Source of the DNA: Clostridium punense | GTDB taxonomy: Bacteria; Bacillota; Clostridia; Clostridiales; Clostridiaceae | Direction of reading: 5' to 3' | Assembly: GCF_017874425.1 (NCBI RefSeq) | Contig: NZ_JAGGLL010000003.1 | Coordinates: 124,001-188,000 of the forward strand | Length of the DNA: 64,000 bases | Shown: piece by piece, positions 17,651 through 25,924 of the stretch | Layout of the letters: every line of letters begins with the position of its first letter | Position numbering within the stretch: position 1 is the first letter of the stretch | Translations under genes and position numbers: made by a program | Notes under the pieces: model-generated | The model's database searches: none | Told to the model about the DNA's origin: nothing | Seen by the model: the letters and a program-made list of their open reading frames with translations, nothing else

Positions 17651-17962
17651 GTGCTTAATATCATAAGTGATACTATTAGATTTCCAGAAGCTCTAGAGGG
17701 TGGTAGAACCATTACTAAGGTCTTTAATACCTATCCATACATAACCAGTGAAGCTTCAATTGCAATACAGGGTTTTGATTATGGTTTTTCTAACGAAGAA
17801 GGCATGTTTTTTCGTTGCACCATTGAAAGTAAATGTGAGGTAATCTCTTCTTATAGAGTAAAGGTAACTATTACTTTCGGGCTAAGATCGAGAGAGTTTG
17901 ATAAACCTACAGATGCAACAATAAATTACTCATTATTATTAAATCAAAATTATAGGCCTTAA
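17651..17962 (+). CDS. Small beta-rich protein of unknown function
   Basis: A 103-residue protein with a GTG start behind GGGGGTGGAG. The sequence alternates short polar and hydrophobic strands (FNTYPYITSEASIAIQGFDY, RVKVTITFGLRS, ATINYSLLL), suggesting a beta-sandwich. The pattern faintly recalls H-type lectin or tail-associated sugar-binding domains, but no diagnostic residues were identified. No signal peptide. It ends at a strong bidirectional terminator facing a convergent small gene. Confidence 0.6.
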   Translation: MLNIISDTIRFPEALEGGRTITKVFNTYPYITSEASIAIQGFDYGFSNEEGMFFRCTIESKCEVISSYRVKVTITFGLRSREFDKPTDATINYSLLLNQNYRP

Positions 17963-17971
17963 AGTGGAGAT

Positions 17972-18009
17972 AAAAAAATCAGGCAAATTAATAATTGCCT
18001 GATTTTTTT
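17972..18009. terminator. Bidirectional intrinsic terminator
   Basis: AAAAAAATCAGGCAA (17972-17986) pairs with TTGCCTGATTTTTTT (17995-18009). It serves the convergent genes at 17651 and 18020. Confidence 0.88.
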
Positions 18010-18019
18010 TATGAAATAA

Positions 18020-18259
18020 TTATTTGTTGGTATAACTAGAATTAGTATCTACTGAGTCCATACTAACCATGCTACTTATGTTATTTAAACTATTTACTTC
18101 ATTAATATCCTCATCACTTAATGTGTTCATATTATATGAATTAGAGTTGTAAGACTTAGACATAGAAGATGTGCTGGAGGTTAAATTATTGCTTTGATTT
18201 GCATTTTCTCTAGATTTTGCATTTTGCATCCTCACTTCTTGCAAGTACTTGTCATCCAT
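18020..18259 (-). CDS. Small Asn/Ser-rich protein
   Basis: A 79-residue protein. The ATG at 18259 has GAGAGGAG seven bases upstream; a TTG six codons earlier lies inside that site and is rejected. It is rich in Asn, Ser and Met. The N-terminal LQEVRMQNAKSRENA loosely recalls the QxVRxQNxxSA repeat of gamma-type small acid-soluble spore proteins, but it is not convincing. No membrane segment. A small spore or cell-surface protein is possible; function is unknown. Confidence 0.55.
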   Translation of the reverse strand: MDDKYLQEVRMQNAKSRENANQSNNLTSSTSSMSKSYNSNSYNMNTLSDEDINEVNSLNNISSMVSMDSVDTNSSYTNK

Positions 18260-18538
18260 AGTTATCGCTCCTCTCAAGTTTTAAATTTCTATTAAAATAA
18301 AAAGCTAGTCATAGTTTCTCCAATTTTAAGTAACCTATGATAAAATATAATGGTTCTATTAGCATAAATTTCAAGATTCTAAACTCTATATTTTATTATG
18401 TTTTTACAAAAATATTATAGTAAAGAAGAAATAATTGTAAGAATATGCTATAATGAAAATAGTTTTTAGATTAACAAATTTCAAATGATTTCAGATATAA
18501 ATTATCTCTAGATTTAAAAAAATTATGGAGGAGTCTAA

Positions 18539-18967
18539 ATGGAAAAAATAATAAATTATACCAAGGGTGGATTCACTGTAACTACAGATAAAGAAAAAAT
18601 AGATATAGATACATTACATAATTTTTTTAACAAGTCTTACTGGGCTAATGATAGAACAAAACAGACAATTATAGTTTCAATAGAAAACTCATTGTGTTTT
18701 TCAATGTTTAAAGGCGAGAAGCAAATAGGTTTTGCTAGAGTTATAACAGATTATGCTACCTTTGCTTATTTGTGTGATGTATTTATCCAGGAAGACTATA
18801 GGGGAAATGGACTTGGAATTTGGATGCTGGAATGCATATTAAATTATCCTAATTTACTAGATTTAAAAAAATGGCTTCTAGCTACAAGAGATGCTCACGA
18901 GTTATATAGAAAGTTTGGATTTTCTAGTCTTGTAAATCCTGAAAAATATATGGAGATAGTAAATTAG
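18539..18967 (+). CDS. GNAT-family N-acetyltransferase
   Basis: A 142-residue protein behind GGAGGAG. Features: IGFARVITDYATFAYLCDVF, the acetyl-CoA loop YRGNGLGIWML (about residues 87-97) and the C-terminal LYRKFGF. This is the short GNAT type often annotated as YjcF/ElaA-like. The substrate is unknown. It is monocistronic. Confidence 0.85.
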   Translation: MEKIINYTKGGFTVTTDKEKIDIDTLHNFFNKSYWANDRTKQTIIVSIENSLCFSMFKGEKQIGFARVITDYATFAYLCDVFIQEDYRGNGLGIWMLECILNYPNLLDLKKWLLATRDAHELYRKFGFSSLVNPEKYMEIVN

Positions 18968-19137
18968 TTTATTGTTTAATTAAAGTATTTATAGTATGTA
19001 ATTAAATTTGCCTAAAGTCTAATTATTAATTACTAGGATATGACTAAAATTTGATGATAACCAAATTAAAAGCTCAATAATTATAAATAAAAACTTATGA
19101 TTAAGTGTAGAGAAAGTTAAAAGCCAACTATTAAAGA

Positions 19138-19266
19138 TTAGCTTTCAACCTTTTCTACTTTTTCTATTTTTTCTTTTTTTACTGTATATTCTCCACCTAC
19201 ACCTTATCTATAATTTAATTCTTCTTTTAATTTATCTAAGGCTTCCTGTGTTAAATAATTATACAT
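19138..19266 (-). pseudogene. Broken small ORF, possible spore-protein remnant
   Basis: On the minus strand an ATG at 19266 opens a 43-codon frame interrupted once by TAA (19204-19206) after 20 codons. The halves read MYNYLTQEALDKLKEELNYR and GVGGEYTVKKEKIEKVEK. ALDKLKEEL and VGGxxxxK faintly resemble the two conserved blocks of alpha/beta-type small acid-soluble spore proteins. There is no clear ribosome site. A hairpin follows the end. The rest of the 18968-19450 gap shows nothing. Confidence 0.3.
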
Positions 19267-19455
19267 TTAATATCCCAGTTTTGTTTAAGTAATAATCTTA
19301 TCAAAGTATTTATTTTTATTTACATCATAAATAAGGCACATAGGAAAATCAAATAATTAAATAGAGAAAATAGTATATGTATTAATATACTACAATTTAA
19401 AATTTAAATTTAATGAACCATTAAGTTAAGGTTGAATATAATAAAATTAGACCAG

Positions 19456-19550
19456 TTAAATAATTATATATGAACAGGCGATAAATATTAATTTATGCAG
19501 CCGGGCTTACTTAAAAGCAGTGGAAAAAAACCATGGGACAATTTATTTTG
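19456..19550 (+). ncRNA. NiCo (czcD) riboswitch
   Basis: The conserved blocks ACAGGC (19474-19479), GCAGCCGGGC (19497-19506) and GCAGTGG (19517-19523) occur in order. They are separated by short hairpins ATAAAT/ATTTAT and GCTT/AAGC, as in the four-way-junction NiCo aptamer that senses Ni2+/Co2+. The closing stem would pair AAATAATT near 19459 with ATTTATTT near 19541, inside the terminator at 19524-19567. Metal binding therefore should release termination. The gene downstream is a CDF metal exporter, the classic target. Boundaries are approximate. Confidence 0.82.
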
Positions 19551-19567
19551 TGTTCCATGGTTTTTTT
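19524..19567 (+). terminator. Terminator controlled by NiCo riboswitch
   Basis: AAAAAAACCATGG (19524-19536) pairs with CCATGGTTTTTTT (19555-19567), lying between the aptamer core and the transporter gene. Confidence 0.88.
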
Positions 19568-19591
19568 ATCTTTAAAAGGAGGTAAATTATT

Positions 19592-20494
19592 ATGATAAAA
19601 AATAACTTTGCGAAAATAAAAAAAGTCCTTTGGGTAATATTATTCGCTAATATTTTTGTAGCAATATTAAAGATAATTATTGGAAGTTTAATAAACAGTA
19701 CAAGTATGAGTGCTGATGGGTTTCATTCTTTAACTGATGGTTCTTCTAATATAGTGGGATTAATAGGCATAAGCCTTGCTTCTAAGCCTGAAGATGCTGA
19801 GCACCCCTATGGACATAAAAAATTTGAAATGCTTTCAGGTTTATTTATAGCTGGTATGCTACTTGTTATTGGTGTAAAAGTAATTATAAGTGCAATTGAT
19901 AGGTTTATTAACCCAGTTCCTTTAAAAATAACATCTGATAGCATAATTGCTTTGATATTAACTATCATAGTAAATATTTTTGTATGTAAGTTTGAGTTTA
20001 ATCAAGGTAAAAAGCTCAATAGTTATATATTAACTTCTGATTCTCTTCATACAAGAAGTGACGTATTTGTATCAATAGGTGTACTTGTTACGCTAATTTG
20101 TGTTAAGTTAGGACTACCACCAGTTATTGATTCAATAGCCTCTTTTATTGTTTCAATATTTATTTTACAATCATCCTATGAAATATTTAAATCTGCTAGT
20201 GGAATTTTAGTGGATAAAGCAATAATTCAATCTGAAAGGGTAGAAGGAGTTATACTGTCTTTCAAAGAGGTTAAAGATGTTCATAAAATAAGAAGTAGGG
20301 GCATTAATAGTGAAATTTATCTAGATATGCACATTAAACTTGAAGCCAATATGAGTGTTGCTCAATGCCACAGCTTAGTTAGACAGATTGAAGAAAAGGT
20401 GAGAAAAGAAGTGGATAGTAATATACAGATGATTGTCCATATTGAACCTTTTTATAATAATGAACCTTCAGCTTTTAGAAATGAAATTGTATAA
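19592..20494 (+). CDS. Cation diffusion facilitator (CDF) metal exporter
   Basis: A 300-residue transporter with six predicted membrane helices and a C-terminal cytoplasmic metallochaperone-like domain (about 205-290). The intramembrane metal site is formed by His45/Asp49 (in ADGFHSLTDG) and His153/Asp157 (in SDSLHTRSDVF). The HPYGHKKFE loop is typical. AAAGGAGG precedes the ATG. The upstream NiCo riboswitch points to efflux of Co2+/Ni2+, and possibly Zn2+ or Fe2+, driven by proton antiport. Metal choice is inferred from the riboswitch, not from the protein. Confidence 0.93.
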   Translation: MIKNNFAKIKKVLWVILFANIFVAILKIIIGSLINSTSMSADGFHSLTDGSSNIVGLIGISLASKPEDAEHPYGHKKFEMLSGLFIAGMLLVIGVKVIISAIDRFINPVPLKITSDSIIALILTIIVNIFVCKFEFNQGKKLNSYILTSDSLHTRSDVFVSIGVLVTLICVKLGLPPVIDSIASFIVSIFILQSSYEIFKSASGILVDKAIIQSERVEGVILSFKEVKDVHKIRSRGINSEIYLDMHIKLEANMSVAQCHSLVRQIEEKVRKEVDSNIQMIVHIEPFYNNEPSAFRNEIV

Positions 20495-20526
20495 ATAGAT
20501 GAACAATTGAAATATTATTAATATAC

Positions 20527-20563
20527 AAAAATATCATGATAATTCATTTCATGATATTTTTAT
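20527..20563 (+). terminator. Intrinsic terminator after CDF gene
   Basis: AAAAATATCATGA (20527-20539) pairs with TCATGATATTTTT (20549-20561). Confidence 0.82.
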
Positions 20564-20644
20564 TTACAAATTTTTCGTATATTATTTATGAAGTTTATAC
20601 TGGTATATAGGTTTATAAATTTCGGTAAATAAAGGAGTTATTTT

Positions 20645-21124
20645 ATGAAAAAAACAACCTATTTGTTAGATTCCAATATAGTTATAAGAATTTGGAGAGA
20701 ATATCCTAATCTATTTAGCGAAATAGAGAAAAATCAGTGGATAGATTTTAAGGTGTCAAAGGGAGTGGCTGGTGAATTGTCTCAAAAAGAGTATCATAAG
20801 TACAAAGGGATGCCTGTTTTGTCAGATAAATTTTTAAGTCTTTTAAATCATGTTATAGAAGATGAAGACTATAGTTTAGAAAATATTTTTACAGACAAAA
20901 CTGGACTGAAAATTAAATATAATCCAAGGACTAATATTTATATTATTAATGAGAATAAGTTATCAAAGAATGATTTTAAATTAATTTATCTATGCTTTAC
21001 ACATGATGACTTAGTATTGGTAACGGAAGATAAAAAAATATTAAATTGCGGAAGAGTCATCATTTCTTCAGAAAGAATTTTAGGTTTAAAAGAATTTTTA
21101 GAAGTAATAAAAATTCATAACTAA
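20645..21124 (+). CDS. PIN-like (DUF4411-type) putative ribonuclease
   Basis: A 159-residue protein behind AAAGGAG. It shows a PIN-domain layout: LLDSNIVIRIWREYP at the start (Asp9), an acidic residue in VAGELSQKE (Glu44), LSKNDFKLIYLCF (Asp110) and LVLVTEDKKI (Asp129). These acidic residues would bind the metal of a PIN nuclease. The opening and length resemble the DUF4411 family, often part of toxin-antitoxin or defence loci with an ImmA/XRE partner; none is present here. It is 14 bases upstream of a DUF2971-type gene, suggesting a two-gene unit. Nuclease activity is inferred. Confidence 0.7.
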   Translation: MKKTTYLLDSNIVIRIWREYPNLFSEIEKNQWIDFKVSKGVAGELSQKEYHKYKGMPVLSDKFLSLLNHVIEDEDYSLENIFTDKTGLKIKYNPRTNIYIINENKLSKNDFKLIYLCFTHDDLVLVTEDKKILNCGRVIISSERILGLKEFLEVIKIHN

Positions 21125-21138
21125 GGAGAGAAAATATA

Positions 21139-21846
21139 ATGAACTCAAAAGGAATTATAATTGATAAATCTTTACAAAGGGATACGAAACTTTATAGATA
21201 CATGTGTTTAAGTCAGTTTATGAGTTTTGTCGAAACAAGAAAAACTTATCTTACAAGACTTTTGTTTTGGGAGGATAAATGGGAAGTGCCTACAATAAGA
21301 TTTCTATCTGAAGTAGAAAGCTGTTCTAATATTAATTTTAATGATCAGGAAGTAAAGGATTTGTACGGTCAATGTTGGAGCCTAGAAGGAGTATCCGATG
21401 CCCTTTGGAGAATTTATTCAAGGGAAGGTGAAGGAATTTTAATTCAAACTACAGTACAAAAATTCGATTTAATACAAGAAATAACCTATGGTATGTTATC
21501 TCCAGTAATATATTATGATAATTTGAGGCAGGTTTCAGAAAAGTTATCATTAGAAACTAAGGATAACTCTTTTCTTACTCAAGGTTTGTTTAAAAGAAAG
21601 GCTTTTGAACATGAAAAAGAGGTTAGATTAATAACTTTAAAGGATGAAGTACAGATTGGAAATAAAAGTGATTCTTGTTCACGTCTTGAGATTAGCTTAA
21701 ATCCATTAGATTTTATTGATGAAATAATTATTGATCCTCGTGCTAAGGATTGGTATGTAAAAACTATCATTGATTACTGTAAAAGATCTGGATTTAAAAT
21801 AACTCCACAGAAATCTGATTTGTACTGTTCAAAAGATCATATTTAA
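21139..21846 (+). CDS. DUF2971-type protein
   Basis: A 235-residue soluble protein behind AAGGAGAG. Its opening (YRYMCLSQFMSFVETRKTYL), central CWSLEGVSDALWRIYS and FKRKAFEHEKEVRLIT, and late LDFIDEIIIDPRAKDWY fit the DUF2971 family. Members recur in defence islands and accessory regions, and no activity is known to me. Paired tightly with a PIN-like gene, it may be its antidote, partner or co-effector. That is speculation from adjacency. Confidence 0.72.
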   Translation: MNSKGIIIDKSLQRDTKLYRYMCLSQFMSFVETRKTYLTRLLFWEDKWEVPTIRFLSEVESCSNINFNDQEVKDLYGQCWSLEGVSDALWRIYSREGEGILIQTTVQKFDLIQEITYGMLSPVIYYDNLRQVSEKLSLETKDNSFLTQGLFKRKAFEHEKEVRLITLKDEVQIGNKSDSCSRLEISLNPLDFIDEIIIDPRAKDWYVKTIIDYCKRSGFKITPQKSDLYCSKDHI

Positions 21847-21984
21847 TTTGGGTGGAATTTAAGAGCTGTTTCTATATATTTTCAGTTTATTTAATTATAG
21901 TGTATTTAACACCAATAATTTATGAAATTTGCTTAATAAATTATTGAAATGCTAAATAAATTATTAAATAATGTATTATTATGG

Positions 21985-21990
21985 TATAAT
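21985..21990 (+). promoter_or_regulatory. Extended -10 promoter box
   Basis: TGGTATAAT (TG at 21982, box at 21985-21990) lies 40 bases before the creatininase-family start. The -35 region is weak. Confidence 0.45.
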
Positions 21991-22029
21991 ATATTTAAAA
22001 TAAGTAAAAAGTCTACGGGGGGAAAAGTT

Positions 22030-22752
22030 ATGTATATGGTAAATGTTACATCAGACAACTTTGCAGAAAAAGTTAAGAGTATAAAAACAATTATAGTACC
22101 CATTGGTTCAGTGGAAGCACATGGACATCACTTGCCACTAGGTACCGATATTTTTTCACCAAGAGTTTTTTGTAATATGCTTGAAGAGAAGATTGGGGAT
22201 ATAGTATGGATTGCACCTGAAATACCATTCGGCCAAAGTTATGATTTGTCTATTTATCCAGGAACTATACATGTACCAACGGAGGTACTAGCACAATATG
22301 TATATGAGGTAGGAAGAAGTTTATTTGAAAATGGGATCAAGAACATAATATTTCTAAATGGACACGGTGGAAATGTCAATGCTTTAAATCTTGCAAGCGA
22401 AAAGCTTATGGCTTTGGGTGCAGCTGCATTAACTATAAATTGGTGGGTAGATTATTCAAAGGATATTCTAACAATCACTGAAGGACAAGGTCATGGGGGA
22501 GAAGATGAGACATCAGCGGTATTATTTTATAATGAATCTCTTGTAGAAATGGATAAAGCAATAATTAATAATAGGAAACCTACAATGAGAATGTATTTTA
22601 AAGATAGAGGAAAAGTTATATATAAGGATGCCTTATCAGGAAATTCAACCCTTGCAAATAAGGAAAAAGGCAAAAAAATATTTAGTTTAGTCAGTGATAG
22701 AATTATTGAAACAATTAATATGGTAATAAGTGAAACTTATTATACTGATTAG
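22030..22752 (+). CDS. Creatininase-family amidohydrolase
   Basis: A 240-residue protein starting at the ATG at 22030 behind GGGGGGA; an in-frame ATG at 21949 has no ribosome site and lies upstream of the -10 box. Metal-binding motifs of the creatininase/mycofactocin MftE-like family are intact: PIGSVEAHGHHLPLGTD, FLNGHGGN and GHGGEDETS. Members hydrolyse cyclic amides or formamides (creatinine, formamidopyrimidines, peptides). No mycofactocin or riboflavin-pathway gene lies nearby, so the substrate is unknown. It ends at a bidirectional terminator. Confidence 0.88.
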   Translation: MYMVNVTSDNFAEKVKSIKTIIVPIGSVEAHGHHLPLGTDIFSPRVFCNMLEEKIGDIVWIAPEIPFGQSYDLSIYPGTIHVPTEVLAQYVYEVGRSLFENGIKNIIFLNGHGGNVNALNLASEKLMALGAAALTINWWVDYSKDILTITEGQGHGGEDETSAVLFYNESLVEMDKAIINNRKPTMRMYFKDRGKVIYKDALSGNSTLANKEKGKKIFSLVSDRIIETINMVISETYYTD

Positions 22753-22773
22753 GTAGTATATAAAAGCTAGTAT

Positions 22774-22821
22774 AAAACCACCATAATAGAGAAGATTTAT
22801 ATTCTTTATTATGGTGGTTTA
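22774..22821. terminator. Bidirectional intrinsic terminator
   Basis: AAAACCACCATAATA (22774-22788) pairs with TATTATGGTGGTTT (22807-22820), between convergent genes. Confidence 0.82.
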
Positions 22822-22829
22822 CAATATGT

Positions 22830-23189
22830 TTACGTTTGCTTATTTCCACAATAAGGACAATACTCAAAACTTCCATTTAAAGATCTTTTACAACTTTTAC
22901 ATAGCTTTTCTACGTAAATAGGTGATAACTCCCAATAAGTAAGTTCAACATCTTCTCTAATACTTAAGTTTCTTCCTTTCTCGTCAGATATACCATATAA
23001 AGAGTTACAAGTCTCACATAATAGGTAGTAACTATGGGCCCATTTAAATAAGGGTACAAAGAAAAAATGAAACCTATTGTAGTTTTGTATTAACGTTAAG
23101 TAATTTGCACTGCAATTAGGACATTCACTACTCACTACTTTGATTTTTTCTTCCTTGCTATCAACGCCCATTATGCCAATAAAAAACAT
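22830..23189 (-). CDS. Double zinc-ribbon protein
   Basis: A 119-residue protein behind AAGGAGAG. It has two Cys4 sites: CPNC (about 23-26) with CETC (about 58-61), and CKSC (about 96-99) with CPYCG near the C-terminus. The second pair is a classic short zinc ribbon. A Phe/Tyr-rich, fairly hydrophobic stretch (FHFFFVPLFKWAHSYYLLC) lies inside the first ribbon, as in zinc-ribbon proteins of unknown function found in many Firmicutes. It probably binds Zn2+ structurally. Function is not recognised. Confidence 0.75.
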   Translation of the reverse strand: MFFIGIMGVDSKEEKIKVVSSECPNCSANYLTLIQNYNRFHFFFVPLFKWAHSYYLLCETCNSLYGISDEKGRNLSIREDVELTYWELSPIYVEKLCKSCKRSLNGSFEYCPYCGNKQT

Positions 23190-23337
23190 TAATATCTCTC
23201 CTTCTATAACAAATTTCGTTACTTATTTTTTGCTTTTATAAAATATAGTATAGTTTAAAAGTAAAATATATAAAATAGACTTAAAACTATTATTTCAAAT
23301 ATTAAAACAAATATTAAAATTATTTTGAGGTGATTTT

Positions 23338-24741
23338 ATGGGTTTAACAGGTTTTTATTTAATGCCGCATCCCCCTATAATTATACCCACTATAGGAAAG
23401 GGAGAGGAAAATAAGATTAGCAAAACAATTGATTCATTAAATACGATAGCAAAAGATATCAAAGAAAAAAGTCCTAACACTATAATTATAATAACTCCTC
23501 ATGGAACCATGTTTGGTGATGCAATTTCCCTAGCATATGAAGATACTCTTAAAGGGGACTTAAAAAAATTTGGTGAGTATAATACCTCAATGGAGATAGA
23601 AGTTGATAAGAAACTTACAAGTAAGATATATGAATTTGCAGTTCAGAAGAATATTCCTTGTGTTATGGCTACAAATGAACTTTTAAGGCAGTTTAATTCT
23701 AATGTTGAAATAGACCATGGGGTTTTTGTTCCCTTGTTTTTCATTAATAAAAAATTTAAAGATTATAAAATTGTGCACATTACCTACGCACCTTTAAGTG
23801 ATTTGGAACTTTATAAGTTTGGAATGTGTATAGATGAGGCAGCTAGAGAGCTTAGCATGAATGTCGTTTTAATTGCAAGTGGTGATTTATCACATAGATT
23901 AAAGAAAGAGGGTCCTTATGACTATAGTCCTTATGGAGAAGTTTTTGACAAGGAGTTTTTAGACTTGCTTCAAAAGGGAGATCCGCTGGGCGTTATGAGC
24001 ATTGATAAAAAAACTATCACAGGGGCAGGGGAGTGCGGCAGAAGATCTATACTTATGCTTTTAGGAGCACTAGATAAAAACAAATTTACAGGAGAACTAA
24101 TGAGCTATGAGGGTACCTTTGGAGTGGGATATGGAGTAATGAAATTTAATAAAATTAGAGAAGATGAAACTAAGGTGGATAGAATTGAGGAACTTAAAAA
24201 GTCTCTGTATAAAAATAAGTTAAATGAGAAGGACCCTTATGTAAGGCTTGCACGAGAGAGTTTAACCAATTATTTAACTACTGGAAGAGAGCTAGAATGT
24301 ATTCCAAATTATGTTACTAATGAAATGAAAGGTTTAAAGAGAGGAGTGTTCGTTTCCTTAAAAAAAGAAGAGGAATTACGAGGTTGCATTGGTACAATAT
24401 TTCCTGTGACTGATTCTATAGCAGAGGAAATATTAAGAAATGCTATAGAGGCTGGAATAAATGATCCAAGATTTTACAGAGTTGAGGAGCAGGAATTGAT
24501 GGATATTGATTTCTCTGTAGATGTACTTACTGAACCAGAACCTGCAATTGAGAGTGAATTAGATCCTAAAAAATATGGCGTTATTGTGAGAAGCAACGGA
24601 AAAACAGGCCTTCTTTTGCCAGATTTAGAGGGTGTAGACACAGTGGCGGATCAACTATCAATAGCACTTAGAAAAGCAAATATATACTCTCAGGATTATA
24701 CCATAGAAAAATTTGAAGTTATTAGGCACATGGAAGAGTAA
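23338..24741 (+). CDS. AmmeMemoRadiSam proteins B and A fused (Memo-AMMECR1)
   Basis: A 467-residue two-domain protein. Residues about 1-265 form a Memo/LigB-like (class III extradiol dioxygenase fold) domain with MPHPPIIIP, ITPHGTMFGD, DHGVFVPLFF and ASGDLSHRL supplying possible metal-binding His and Asp. Residues about 285-465 form an AMMECR1 domain with the invariant LRGCIGTIFP. The radical SAM member of the system follows 19 bases downstream. The three-part AmmeMemoRadiSam set is recognised by co-occurrence in bacteria and archaea; its chemistry is not established to my knowledge. Here two parts are one polypeptide. Confidence 0.9.
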   Translation: MGLTGFYLMPHPPIIIPTIGKGEENKISKTIDSLNTIAKDIKEKSPNTIIIITPHGTMFGDAISLAYEDTLKGDLKKFGEYNTSMEIEVDKKLTSKIYEFAVQKNIPCVMATNELLRQFNSNVEIDHGVFVPLFFINKKFKDYKIVHITYAPLSDLELYKFGMCIDEAARELSMNVVLIASGDLSHRLKKEGPYDYSPYGEVFDKEFLDLLQKGDPLGVMSIDKKTITGAGECGRRSILMLLGALDKNKFTGELMSYEGTFGVGYGVMKFNKIREDETKVDRIEELKKSLYKNKLNEKDPYVRLARESLTNYLTTGRELECIPNYVTNEMKGLKRGVFVSLKKEEELRGCIGTIFPVTDSIAEEILRNAIEAGINDPRFYRVEEQELMDIDFSVDVLTEPEPAIESELDPKKYGVIVRSNGKTGLLLPDLEGVDTVADQLSIALRKANIYSQDYTIEKFEVIRHMEE

Positions 24742-24760
24742 AAAGTAAGGTGGTCTTTAA

Positions 24761-25615
24761 ATGAAAACTGAAGCAATGTTTTATGAAAAGCTAGAAAATA
24801 AGATACACTGTTTTTTATGTCCTCACAATTGTGTAATTGAGGAAAATCATTATGGAAAATGCAATGTTAGAATCCATGAACATGGAAAACTTTATACCAT
24901 TAATTATGGGGAAGTAACATCAGTTTCACTAGATCCTATTGAAAAGAAGCCACTTCATTACTTTAAACCTTCAACAAATATATTGTCAGTGGGGTCTTTT
25001 GGATGTAATTTCACCTGTGGATTTTGTCAAAATCACCAAATTTCTCAAGTTAAAGCTCCAAGTAACTTTATCACCAAGGAAAAGTTAGTAGAATTAATAT
25101 TGACTGTAGAAAATAATATCGGCATAGCGTTTACTTATAATGAACCATCCATTTGGTTTGAATATGTTTATGAGGTTTCTAAGCTATTAAAGGAAATGAA
25201 TGAAAAAGCAGCAGTAGTACTTGTAACCAATGGATATATTAGCGAAGAACCTTTAAAAATGCTTTTACCTTATGTAGATGCTATGAATATTGACCTTAAA
25301 AGTTATAATAATAAGTACTATAATGAAATATGCGGAGGAAATTTAAGTCCAGTACTTAAAACTATAGAAATAGCTAACAAAAGATGTCATGTAGAAGTAA
25401 CAACTTTGTTAGTTAGTAACGAGAATGATTCTATGGAGGAAGTAGGGGATATTGCTAAATTTTTAAGTATTATAAATAATAATATACCATTACATTTGTC
25501 ACGATATTTTCCAAGATACAAAATGGATAATCCACCTACAAGTGTTGAGGATATGATTAGAGCAGAAAAGGTAGCGAAAAAGTATTTAAATAGAGTGTCA
25601 CTTGGAAATATGTAA
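24761..25615 (+). CDS. amrS: AmmeMemoRadiSam system radical SAM enzyme
   Basis: A 284-residue radical SAM protein. The SAM-binding 4Fe-4S cluster motif CxxxxCxxC-like stretch is CNFTCGFCQN (about residues 84-93, three Cys as CxxxCxxC). An N-terminal Cys cluster (CFLCPHNC and CNVR) resembles the pyruvate formate-lyase activase-like subgroup. The SLDPIEKKPLHYF segment is diagnostic of the AmrS/MJ0808 family. It starts 19 bases after the Memo-AMMECR1 gene behind AAGGTGG and is clearly cotranscribed. The substrate of the radical reaction is unknown. Confidence 0.9.
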   Translation: MKTEAMFYEKLENKIHCFLCPHNCVIEENHYGKCNVRIHEHGKLYTINYGEVTSVSLDPIEKKPLHYFKPSTNILSVGSFGCNFTCGFCQNHQISQVKAPSNFITKEKLVELILTVENNIGIAFTYNEPSIWFEYVYEVSKLLKEMNEKAAVVLVTNGYISEEPLKMLLPYVDAMNIDLKSYNNKYYNEICGGNLSPVLKTIEIANKRCHVEVTTLLVSNENDSMEEVGDIAKFLSIINNNIPLHLSRYFPRYKMDNPPTSVEDMIRAEKVAKKYLNRVSLGNM

Positions 25616-25759
25616 ATAAAAATTATATGACAAGTAATTTTATAGTTAATTTTAATTATAAAAAGAGTAGAGTATAAGAAAAATATGTTTTATTTTAGTC
25701 AACAAGTTAATTTAAAGTGAATATAAATATAATAGACATACTTAGTGGGGAGGTCTATT

Positions 25760-25837
25760 ATGGCTGAATTTATTACAATTTCATTTCTTATTTTTGCTAT
25801 GGTTCTATGTGGACTAAAAGAAGGGTATAAAAACTAA
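25760..25837 (+). CDS. 25-residue single-span membrane peptide
   Basis: A strong GGGGAGG site eight bases before an ATG opens a 25-codon ORF encoding a short acidic start, one hydrophobic helix (FITISFLIFAMVLCGL) and a basic, polar end (KEGYKN). A TATAAT box lies at 25728-25733 and a terminator at 25882-25924. It therefore has the parts of a free-standing gene. The size recalls KdpF-like or other small membrane-protein subunits, but no partner gene is nearby. The remainder of the 25616-26084 gap has nothing else. Confidence 0.65.
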   Translation: MAEFITISFLIFAMVLCGLKEGYKN

Positions 25838-25881
25838 ATTAATGAAATTTGATGTTTAATCTATTATTTATGACATTAATT

Positions 25882-25924
25882 AACCATATACTTTTTATCA
25901 TTATTAAAGTATATGGTTTTGTTT
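25882..25924 (+). terminator. Intrinsic terminator after small membrane peptide
   Basis: AACCATATACTTT (25882-25894) pairs with AAAGTATATGGTT (25906-25918), followed by TTGTTTTG. Confidence 0.78.

Noticed and set aside
21949-22029. N-terminal extension of the creatininase-family frame
   Set aside because: Runs through a probable -10 promoter box and lacks a ribosome site; GGGGGGA before 22030 fixes the start.
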